Source: Apostichopus japonicus
Taxonomy: Eukaryota; Echinodermata; Holothuroidea; Aspidochirotida; Stichopodidae
NCBI RefSeq assembly: GCF_037975245.1
Contig: NC_092564.1
Coordinates: 13,230,484-13,294,483, forward strand
DNA length: 64,000 nucleotides
Reading direction: 5' to 3'
Shown piece after piece: positions 22,901 to 33,900 of this stretch; positions within the stretch are counted from its first letter, which is position 1; each line of letters opens with the position of its first letter. The translations under genes and the position numbers were made by a program. Below the pieces are notes generated by a model. It worked only from the letters and a program-made list of their open reading frames with translations, had not been told where the DNA came from and searched no databases.

Positions 22901-25315
22901 CCAACTCCACCTCCCAACCATCACCAGCATCTTTCCTAACAATCCTTCATTGATGTGTGATAAACTGGTGCACAAAATTCTGGATTACTTTATAGCGGAT
23001 TGAAATCTGCATACTTAATTAAGACTTACTAGCTACATCAGATCCGGCACCTGGTTCACTAACACCAAGACAAGCAACATAATCTCCTGAAATTGTGGGG
23101 GCTAAGAAATGTTTTCTTAATTCATCAGAACCAAATCTGTCATGAAAATTAAAATTTGAAAAAAAAACGTTACCGGGATTAATTTATCACTTGAAAGCTC
23201 AGAGAGCTGTCCAATTGTGTGGGAGCGGGATGTGATGTTTGGGAAGAGCTGACGCGTTTGTAAACTCCATATATGTGTAATGGGATATGTTTTTTAACAA
23301 GTTTGGATCTTGGCTCTCTTGGGGTGTTTCATCATCCACAATAACTAAATACAATACATTCTAACAGTGTCCCTAAACACATTTAAGTCCAATGGATGCA
23401 AAACATTATGACTTTTGTTTAGTCTTTACCTTAATCTAGCTTCAAGCTGGTATTTGTCTCCGCGTAAGTACTCGCCCCTCCCTCTCCTCCTCAAGAATCC
23501 ATCCTTTTCATCATCCCTATCCTCCTTATACGCTCAACTTCCTCCGCAAGATTCCATCCTCCATTAACCATATCTCCCTTACCCTCCTCTCCCCTCATCC
23601 TCTTCGCTTTTCTGCTTATAACGATTTAAGCACTGCATGCTTGCGTAAATTCTCAACATGCTCGTAAGCCATGAGCTATTTGGTATATAACTCGACAAGG
23701 CTTATATGCAAAATATTAATTTGAATTGACAATTGCGAATTCTCGCACGAATAACCCAAATATCATGATGACGAGAGAACTGACCTAGCCAGAGCTGGTG
23801 TAGCCATATCTGTTTGTACTCCTATAGCCATGGGTATACCACCACAGTCTATGTTTCCTAGTTCTTCTGCTACTGCAATGCTGTAACTAAAATCTAATCC
23901 AAGTCCCCCATACTCTATAGAAAAGAAGATCAGGAAATAACTGAGTAGTTATTTATTATAAGTAATAAGTGTTATAACCTCTGCACTGATTCAGTATAAT
24001 ATTCAATGATACTGCAGTGCAACATCGTATCTATAATTACAATTATGTGGTATAGTCTATCCTGAGTCTGTAGAACTGATTAAAATGTCCGAACAAAGTG
24101 TACTTGCACCTCTGTGCATTCCGTACCAGAACTTCAAGAATTTGAATGGTTTTCGACTAATGAGCAACCTTAATTAATGGCATTTCTTTTCATTGTAGGT
24201 GTAAGTTCTAAGTGTTAAGAAAATACAGAACTCTATAGCTCCTTACTTATCCTTACAAGGTCTACGCATTGACTCATTGAAATGGTTGTGTGAGGATATG
24301 TGGAGCTATACTGCAAGTTATATGGTAAATAACATAGTATATAAGATGCAATATTGATCCCTATAATCTTAAGCGTTGACTAACCTTCTGATCACGATAA
24401 TTGAGTGGTTCAAATGTTACAAAAGCTACAAACACCATAATGAGATCTACGTCGAAAAAAACAAACTTGAATTCAGCCTCAGTTTGGGTCAATTTGAATA
24501 TCATGTGAACACATGCACGGTTATTAAGGCTTTCATTCAACAAATTCCATCCATATGAATGCTGCTCTTACCGACTGGTTTATTTACTCCAAGGAATCCA
24601 TTAGAGCCAAGTATTTTCATCACTCTATGTGCTGGGAACATCTTCTCGTTTTCCCACTGCTCAACATGTGGGTTGATCTCATTTTCAATTATCTGCAAGG
24701 TGATTATTATACAGTATGGTCATTTCAATACCCATTTAAAACAGCTTCTGCATGTTGCGTCTCTCTACGCAATTAACCGACAATGAATTGACCAAAAGTA
24801 CCGAGAATTATTCAAAATAGGATTTCAATTTCCAAACTAAATAACCGTTTTACAGGCTATAGTTCACATTGTCTTTATTAATAACAAGTGAGTACTTTAA
24901 ATATTCTTTCAAAGTAACTAATTCTTTGAGTTTCATAGAGGCCAAGTCTAACCATTTTTCGTTTTTGTTTTCTTCAATGGTAACCTAATTATCACTATAA
25001 GTAGAACGAAATACGAGGGCGAACTTTGTCTCTGTACCAGCTATCTGTGAGGAATACATTCTGGAATTCCGTGAAACAGCCTACCCAATCATCCATCACA
25101 GGAACAAACATGATATTCGGTGTTAATTAACTTTAATCCGTAATTAATACCTTGCGTAGTGATTGTCTCAAAGCAATGTGTTCTTCGGTGAATATGTTCT
25201 CTTCTCTCATCGACTCAATTGAACTCTCTGCTAGTCTAGCCTGTGCGGACTGAAATCTTCTAAAGACATTCTGACTTGTAACTCGGCAACTCTGAGAAAT
25301 CCTTGAAGTCAACAT
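19961..25315 (-). CDS. Mitochondrial acyl-CoA dehydrogenase, AtuD/ACDH-6-like (minus copy)
   Basis: FAD-dependent acyl-CoA dehydrogenase, expected to oxidise an acyl-CoA in mitochondria and pass electrons to ETF. Nine exons on the minus strand: 25315-25151, 24692-24572, 23914-23785, 23136-23030, 22471-22304, 22121-21948, 20969-20808, 20469-20313 and 20048-19961. All have GT-AG borders and add up to 1272 nt, 423 aa. The N-terminus (about residues 1-25) is Arg/Ser-rich with FRRFQSAQ, like a mitochondrial presequence. [10 protein letters not shown] (163-172) is the flavin-site signature. CLQYLGGSGF carries the QxxGGxG motif. The MCAD-type catalytic Glu region reads [10 protein letters not shown] without it, so the base is probably Glu281 in QEERL, as in LCAD and IVD. 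The sequence closely resembles bacterial citronellyl-CoA dehydrogenase AtuD (from memory of the family); the substrate here is unknown. It lies head to head with a paralogue. An AATAAA about 310 nt past the stop may end the transcript. Confidence 0.95.
20470..20807. other. Intron 7 of the minus ACAD copy
   Basis: Only 338 bp. I read it for a counterpart of the plus copy's exon 8A and found none, so this paralogue has a single, 8B-like exon 8. Confidence 0.75.
21269..21639. mobile_element. hAT-like MITE with 8-bp target duplication CATATCAT
   Basis: A 371-bp element in intron 6 of the minus ACAD copy. The left end CATAGGCGAAGGAGGC and the inverted right end GGGCTCCTACGCCTATATG are near-complementary. 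It is flanked by perfect CATATCAT repeats at 21261-21268 and 21640-21647. A G-rich stretch followed by a C-rich one near the left end could form a hairpin. No coding capacity. Confidence 0.8.
22690..22780. repeat. GATG / GGGTGG simple repeat
   Basis: A GATG-type tetranucleotide run followed by a G-rich stretch (GGGGGTGGGTGGGTG), inside intron 4 of the minus ACAD copy. It could form a G-quadruplex. Confidence 0.75.
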
Positions 25316-25625
25316 GTTGGTGACTCGGCTCCGAATAGGTTTCTTCGGTGGCGAAACTTGAACTTAAACAATGTAGTTCGTAGAACGTTGATGTATATGC
25401 GACCTCGACATTGTGATGGATATACGCCTATCTTGTAAAGAGCCTGCAGCCAGCAACATAGATGTACATCGTAAATTTAGGTGTTTACTTTGAAATACCG
25501 AAATACACTTTGAACTTATTTATCGTTGAATTTGTCTGTGCAAGCATATTAACCAAAGTTCAAATAATTATTTTAATACAGAGATTACTAATCTATAGTA
25601 AGAATTAATATGAAAAGAGCAAGGC

Positions 25626-25700
25626 AATTATTGGCTTGGATGGGAATTGAACCAGTGATGTCAGGATTACAAGATTATTCAGCCCTTACATTATAGTGGC
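25626..25700 (-). repeat. tRNA-derived SINE fragment (B-box part)
   Basis: On the minus strand the sequence has GGTTCAATTCC, a perfect match to the Pol III B box, and TGTAATCCTGACATCA before it. No intact cloverleaf was found, so it is a fragment or fossil rather than a tRNA gene. Confidence 0.4.
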
Positions 25701-27098
25701 GATCCCTATCTAGCTTTTTTTATTCTTTTTTTGCTTGGGACAACGATCTTTGAGGCAACATATAACACCTCACATACCGGCGTGTAACCAGGGATGACAC
25801 TCACCAATTTATTTCGGCACAACCCAAAACAAGTAAGGAATTCCAAGGGGAAATCGCCTATTATATTACATAGCCTACATTTTTGATGTACGAAGATATA
25901 TATTGTATGCACATGGACCAATTGGTGTGACGTCCAGTGCTTACGGTTTTAGAAATGCTCGCATGAAATTTTTCACACAAATTCTGCCAACGTTGACGTT
26001 TGACCTCCATTGACATTGACATTGTACTTACAACGTAGTGTGTTGTAACCAAGCCTTTGTTTTCAAGTCACAATATCAAATAATTCTCAAGTCAAGTCGC
26101 ATATCATTTGATTTTATTGCAAGTCAAGTCAAACCTTAAATGCCAAATACAACAGCAACTTATCTATAAGGCCATCCTATGTGTTATACAACTTACACAT
26201 GAAGGTCCAACAATTAAGGTATTTTGTGAAGATATGCAGAACCTGTGGATGCTGTGCATACGAGTGTAGTGAGAGGCGAGTACATTTAAAAACAGGCTAA
26301 AAACCTTGCGAGTGGATTCGACAACAACACTGAAGTATATTATACAACAGACAGTTTTCGCTCCCTTTTTCAATAAATATATGAAACTTTGACGATATAT
26401 TAGGCCTACAGTGATTGATATGAAACATGACAATAAATTATTCAGTACGTTATATATAACCAAGACGAGAGGATGCTAAATAAACCAGTCAGTATCTCGT
26501 GGAAAAGTGGTCATTAATTCCCTTTCTCCGAAATCACCAAAACGAAGGCGGGTCGCGATTATTTTTCCAAACAGGTTTTTCTGTTGAATTATATGTATCT
26601 CCATTGGGGTAAATCATATATAGAGGAAACTATTAAATGAACACCATACATATAGGACGGTTATATCTTCGTTGCAACGAATGAATGCAGACATTTTGGT
26701 AACCTCGAAGTGAAGGTTACTATGGTGATGACGTAACTTTTCCGACCAATAATGAGCGACTATATACACATAATTGCAAACCTGTTTAGGAAAAAAAAAA
26801 CGCAGCCGGGTCGCGAATTTTTCAAGTCAAGTCACAAGTCCGAAAATATGATAGAATCTGACTCGAGTCAACAACACTGACCTACAGTTTTGAACTTAAT
26901 TCAAGAATATGACGGTCCTTGTTTCATATTTTGTACGCTAGTAATGGGAAGTAAAGATAACAGGGAAATCGGTGTCAGATTTTCACATTCTACACCGTTG
27001 ACCTCATGACCTTTGATGGTCGGCGTCAATTAATCTAGGGCAATAATGAATGTTTTTTATTTGCATTATGATGTTCATCATTTTGGCATTCTAACATT

Positions 27099-27735
27099 CT
27101 AAGCTAAACTAAGCTAGGCTAAGCTAAGCTAAGCTAAGCTAAACGAAACGAAACGAAACGAAACGAAACGAAACGAAACTAAACTAAACTAAACTAAACT
27201 AAACTAAACTAAACTAAACTAAACTAAACTAAACTAAACTAAACTAAACTAAACTAAACTAAACTAAACTAAACTAAACTAAATTATACTAAACTAAACT
27301 AAACTAAACTAAACTAAACTGAACTAAACTAAACTAAACTAAACTAAACTAAACTAAACTAAACTAAACTAAACTAAACTAAACTAAACTAAACTAAACT
27401 AAACTAAACTAAACTAAACTAAACTAAACTAAACTAAACTAAACTAAACTAAACTAAACTAAACTAAACTAAACTAAACTAAACTAAACTAAACTAAACT
27501 AAACTAAACTAAACTAAACTAAACTAAACTAAACTAAACTAAACTAAACTAAACTAAACTAAACTAAACTAAACTAAACTAAACTAAACTAAACTAAACT
27601 AAACTAAACTAAACTAAACTAAACTAAACTAAACTAAACTAAACTAAACTAAACTAAACTAAACTAAACTAAACTAAACTAAACTAAACTAAACTAAACT
27701 AAACTAAACTAAACCAAAACAAACTAAACTGAACT
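27099..27735. repeat. Pentanucleotide array (AAGCT)n-(AAACG)7-(AAACT)~105
   Basis: Starts with several AAGCT units, then exactly seven AAACG units (27141-27175), then about 105 AAACT units with rare variants (near 27283, 27321 and 27711-27731). The ordered change of unit type suggests successive expansions from a single motif. It lies about 200 bp upstream of the plus ACAD start codon. Confidence 0.97.
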
Positions 27736-27932
27736 AAAAGCAGACGTCCCTGATCATGTGGCTAACATGGCGTTCCAGGGTTGTAGTAGTTGTACGAAAA
27801 GTAAACAGAGTTAGCAGTCATTGCGTAATTTGGCTAGGGCCTAAGCGATCGTACTGTACATGCAAGCAGTGTATAATTGGTTGTCTATAACTGCCAAACC
27901 CCTCACACTGAAGAACGAACTAAGAACCGAAA

Positions 27933-30900
27933 ATGTTGGCTTCCAGAGTTTCTCAGAGCTACCGATTTACAGTTCAGAATGTTTTTAAAAGATTTCAATC
28001 CGCACAGGCTAGCTTAGCAACGAGTTCAATTGAGTCGATGAGAGAAGAAAGCATATTCACCGAAGAACACATTGCTCTGAGACAGTCTCTTCGCAAGGTA
28101 GCCTAATGTGGTTGTGTAACATTACTTAGGATACGGCACAACCTTGTTTTTAGGAGCTCGTAAAAATTCCAGTTTCAGTGCTCCGAATCGAAAACATAAT
28201 GACCATGTATCAGTGCCATTCGAAAATATATGTTCCGATTGGCTGTCCATTCAACGTGTTTTCAAATTTCTTTTGTGTGTTTTGTACCCTGACATTGGTA
28301 AAAGATTTAGGCCTAGCGTTAGGGCCCGGGCCTAGTATTACTATTAGCCATTGTCATTGGCCTAAATTAGCAATATAGCCTGAACGTCTGACAATACCTC
28401 AATAGGGCGACCTAACGATTGTAGACGGTAGCTTCTTGATGCTGTGAGCTCAAATATTCTTAAGGAAAATAGTGTCGATCTCACACTGTCACAGAAACTG
28501 TTCTGTGTTTTAGTTCTCTCCAGTCAACTAGGGCTAACTTCTAACTAAGGCCTATTGCTATGTGGTTCCATTAAGACTAGTAGAGTTTGGTTTCATTAGA
28601 TTCTGGCACAATGAAAGATTTAGTAATCAGGATATCCCAAATTTATGTTACCAGGTATCAAAGTTGCTACCAGCTTCAAAGACTTTCTTTTCTTTTGCAG
28701 TTAGCCTATTTATTTCATTGTGAAAGTGACTTTCAGAGTTCCAAGGAACTGAAAATATTCAATTTTGCACAGTGTCAAACTGGGTACCTTTTATTGCATT
28801 TGTAGATAATTGAAAATGAGATCAACCCACATGTTGAGCAATGGGAAAATGAGAAGATGTTTCCAGCGCACAGAGTGATGAAAACACTCGGCTCCAATGG
28901 ATTCCTTGGAGTAAATAAACCAGTTGGTAAGAATAATGCCAATTAATAAAACTAGTATTAAGCTGAATCAGTTCATAGTATGTTCACAGTGACACTTTTT
29001 AGAGTGGTTTAAGTCTCCAGGGTTGGTACATCATAGCTATATTGCCAGTTCCCAATTATGCTATATTAGAGCCTCAACGTGCATTTCATCTCAATGGTCT
29101 GAAAATCTTCTTTGGTACTATTGTGTAGTATATATATACTCACACTTTCATGACAATGAACATATTTGGTGGGGGGGGGGGGGCTCATTCTCATAGATCA
29201 TTCTTAAGTGAAAATCCAAATAATGCCATATTGTGTCCTGTGTTTGTTTACAAATGTTCCCATTTGAAAATATTAATTGATCGTATGCATGAATTTATGC
29301 TTTGAGGTTGCAGTACTACTACTTCTACTATACACTGTAGAATTGTATGGCAGAGACTCAAGGATTCCTTTGAATATACTGTATACACAAAGTGTTAGTA
29401 ACGTTTGACACAGGATATGGATCTGTATGTTAGTAATGATGTGCAGGTTCTTTGTAGGGACTTTTGAAGGTCTCAAGGCTGGATGTGTTCCAAATGGTAG
29501 AAAGTAGGATTAAACGTAACGTTTAGGCAAACTAGGAAGAATTTGTAACTTGTTTACGTCGCGGCGTCAATCGATTTGGGAATACGAAATTGCAATAGTG
29601 ACATACACCCTTGCTTCATATACTTGTGTAACAAAGTGTTTGTGAAGAAAGTATGGCTCTTTTTCCGAAAAGATCGTTTCTAAAAGGAGCATTTAATGGT
29701 GTATGTCTTTCTTTTCCATAACATGGAATGTTGCAAATAACTGAAATAGGACACATTGCCAATGTCTGCAAAATTCTAAACACGAAAACTTAAAAATCAC
29801 AGCTTGGATGAATTTTTCATCCTTGGTATGTTGATCCAACTTAGAGATAGAGATTTTGAGAAGCTATTTGGTTTAAGTGAAGCCATATGGACAAATACTA
29901 TCAAACAGCTTCTTGTCTTCTAACCTTCATGAATTTTCTTTCAGATGATACTGTATCTTCATAAAGTTCAATGGGCATTGCAGTCTCAACCAACATCTGA
30001 AAATAAACATTTTGCATTTGGAAAGACTTCCCAAGTCCTCAAATTAGGGCATAAGATCAGTCTTGAATAGTTCAAATTAGACTTTTGTTTTTGTTTTTTT
30101 GTACCCTGTACAACAGCACGGTCTATAATATTTGTCTCTACAAGCTCATTGTACAGCAGTTGAACACTGTCTTGAAAGTGTTCAGTTATTTTATTTCCTG
30201 ATCTTCTTTTCTATAGAGTATGGGGGACTTGGATTAGATTTTAGTTACAGCATTGCAGTAGCAGAAGAACTAGGAAACATAAACTGTGGTGGTATACCCA
30301 TGGCTATAGGAGTGCAAACAGATATGGCTACACCAGCTCTGGCTAGGTAAGCACCCACAGTAGTGATAAAATGGAGTTATCTGTTTTCAGTTCACTGTTT
30401 GAGTAAACATTACGGTGGAAGATTTGTGTTTATCTTATTTTAAATCTTTTACTCTTAGCAGCAGCAAGTGCTCCACCCAGTGGGGCTGAGCAGTAACTAG
30501 ATGGGAGGGGGAACTGGTAAAGAAGTATTAGTGTATGAGATGAGATTAAGGCTGTTTTCTGTACCAAGAAATTTCTTTAGTGTATATGATGTAGCAAACA
30601 TTGACAAGAGTAGGAAGATTTTATCCGGTGACATGTGCACAGGGCTGGAAAACCTTCCGAACCAGGTTCGCGGGAGAAAATCCTGGCTGGAGAAAATAAA
30701 TCGGGAAGAAAATAGAGGAAAAAAAAGGGGACGAAAAATATTTAAAAACCATGAAGGAAAAATAAATTTCAGAAGAAAAGTTTCAGAAACAAAAGAGAAA
30801 TGTTCAGAGAGTGTGCTCGCAATTTTAGTCACAATGTAGCAGGTAATGATGTGTCCCCAACCCACTCACATGGGCAATGTCAATGGCTAGTTTCGCACAC

Positions 30901-33900
30901 TTCAGGGTATATGGGTCACACGGACACCCACGGCCCAGCGCGGGAAGATTGCTGTAATAAATCAGCCTCACGGGAAATGTTTTGAACAATATTGCTATTC
31001 CACATTTTTTGATATTTATATGGTATGTTAGTTAGTAAACGTTTTCTTTCGTATGAATTTGACTTCAGTTCAGGTGCGGGATTCCCTTCAACAGACTCAG
31101 TAATCCTGCAAAGAAAACATTTGTCTGCTGGAAGTCCCTGCATCGTTTTCTTGCATTCGCGATGAGTTTACTGATCTGCCGTTTTTTAATTCCTTTTCTT
31201 ATAGATTTGGATCTGATGAATTAAGAACGCAGTTCTTAGTTCCAACAATCGCCGGAGATTTCGTTGCTTGCCTGGGTGTTAGTGAACCGGGTGCTGGATC
31301 TGATGTAGCTAGTAAGTCATGCATGCCACCTATAATTATGTAATCCTTCCAGCGAGTTAGAAAATCCAGGTTAGCTGTTCCTCTTTTTGTCATTTAGTCG
31401 GGAGACAAAATTTTCAATGAAGGGATATGAGGAACAGTGGTATTCTTTGGTAGGAAGGGTAATCAAGTAGGTTTGTTGGTGTTAAAGGTTTCAGTGTTAC
31501 TGCTTTAAATGGCAAATTAAGTGTTGATAGATTGTGGACCCTCTAGAAACATTGTTTGGCCCTTTAAGCATCTGAGGCTCCTCAATTAAAAGTAGCTGGA
31601 CTAGTTAGTGTCACACACAGACCATTAGCTCAATTCCCAATGTGCAAAACATAACTCAAATCAGAAAACAATAACCATAATTTTATCACCAATATTAGTT
31701 CAAATCGGTATCATCTAACATAGAGATAACATCTTTTAATTCTAAAGTATTCTAAGGCCTGCTTTAATAGCCATTTGACATAAACTTCTACAGTGTATTG
31801 TATTAACAAAGTGTGCAATATCAGGGAAATTTGTCATTTTCCAAGGTTTTGGCAGCAAATCTTTCAAGATATTGCATATGGTGAAGGAGGAATGTAAACC
31901 ATCTATAGGGCAAAATTAGAAAGGTTATAAGTTATCATTTAATACCCACGTAAAGGAGCATGGCAGGATGTTAGACGATATTATTTTTATCTTATTTTAA
32001 GACATCACTACTACTGCCGTCAAAGATGGTGATGACTTTGTGATCAATGGAGCCAAAATGTGGACTACATCAGGTATGCAGGCTGACTGGATGTGTCTGC
32101 TAGCAAACACTGGAGGAGAGAACGCCCACTCCAACAAATCACTTATCTGTCTACCCTTGGATACGAAAGGTTTGTCAATTATTCAATCTGGGATTAAGTT
32201 TGACCTTTGCATTAAGTAGTTGGTCAGGTACTATACTTCAGGACAGAGGAGCATCATCTACAAACATATAGTGTGATTTGTGGAGCATTATCTACAAACA
32301 TATAGTGTGATTTGTGGAGCATCTTCTACAAACATATAGTGTGATTTGGAGCATCATCTACAAACATATAGTGTGATTTGTGGAGCAGCTTCTACAAACA
32401 TATAGTGAGATTTGTGGAGCATTATGTACAAACATAAAGTGTGATTTGGAACATCATCTATAAACACATAGTGTAATTTGGAGCATCATCTACAAAGATA
32501 TAGTGTGATTTGTGGAGCATCTTCTACAAAGATATAGTGCGATTTGGAACATCATCTATAAACACATAGTGTAATTTGGAACATCATCTATAAATGCATA
32601 GTGTGATTTGGAGCATCATCTACAAACATATAGTGTGATTTGGAGCATCATCTACAAACATATAGTGTGATTTGGAGCATCATCTACAAACATATAGTGT
32701 GATTTGGAGCATCATCTACAAACATATAGTGTAATTTGGAGCATCATCTACAAACATATAGTGTGATTTGTGGAGCATTATCTACAAACATAAAGTGTGA
32801 TTTGCGTGATACTCTCTATCAGTCATGAAGTCCTTATTCATATGGTCTTTCTCTGCTTTTATTTATTATTAATATACATATATATATTTATATATATATA
32901 TAAATATATCTGTGATAGTATATATATATGTCAATCTGTTTATATGTAAATCTGTACCACTTGGCGACTGTTCATAGGGGTTAAATGCGGTCAAGCATTA
33001 TTTTACTCAAATTGCTCAGAGTCGTGGTATGAACCACAATCATAGTATGTGTGTTCACAGCTTGTACTGTACAAGCTTGTACTGTACTCACAAGCTTGTA
33101 CTGTACAAGCTGATGGACATAATATGTTTTTGCCATGAACAGTGGTCGAAACTTAAAAATATCAACAAACTGTAGCGTGAGAACTATATGAAACATATTT
33201 GGGTTTATGATATACATAATTCACATAAATTAGTATGAGAAATATGCTCATAAGTCAGCAACATATGATGAAATAGCATGACAAACTTGACCATAAGTCA
33301 ATGTTATGTTCTTGTATTGGCAAGAAAGGATCACTGATATGCTTTCTTGTTCTGAGGTTGTAGGCTGTATTTCTGTACTTATTTCTCCAAGGTGTCCATC
33401 GAGCTAAGAAGATAGAAAAGATTGGTATGCACTCATCAGACACAGCTCAAATCTTCCTGGAAGATGTCCGAATCCCTCAAAGGTATCTCATCGGAGACGA
33501 GGGTCAGGGATTTACCTACCAGATGCTTCAGTTCCAAGAAGAAAGGTTATTTGCAGCTGCTGGGAGTGAGTTGTTTGTTTCATAAACATTTTACGGTCAA
33601 CGTCCGGACATAAACATGAATGGATCAGTAGAAAGTTTCAAATACCACACCTTGAATATCCCTTCATTCATCTACAATGAATATTCATATGAAACCACTA
33701 TGGAAGCTTGCCTCATTTGCATATCGTCGATCATTCCTCCAATCATAGCAAAGATAGTTATAGAGAGTCATTGAACAACTTGCCTTGTTGAACTTGTAAG
33801 AAGATTTGAAAATGTTTCTGAAAGCAATGAATATCATTGAAAAAATTGTTTAAAAAACACTGGAAAAATTGTGAATAGTGTGTTGTCATTTTTAAAAGCC

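Larger units (their letters stand above)
25316..27932. promoter_or_regulatory. Shared upstream region of the head-to-head ACAD pair
   Basis: The 2.6 kb between the two start codons must hold both promoters if each gene has its own. I see no clear TATA box. It contains a tRNA-like SINE fragment (25626-25700), CAAGTCAAGTC repeats (26064-26130, 26816-26870) that bracket another insertion with inverted TTTTTCC(T)AAACAGGTTT words (about 26565-26800), and the AAACT tract. A bidirectional role is inferred only from position. Confidence 0.4.

Noticed and set aside
27099-27735. Internal telomere-like repeat
   Set aside because: The unit is AAACT, not TTAGGG, and it grades into AAACG and AAGCT, so it is a simple repeat.
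30497-30865. Membrane-like 122-codon protein on the minus strand
   Set aside because: Lies wholly in an ACAD intron, is A/T-biased low complexity and is mirrored by an equally long plus-strand frame.
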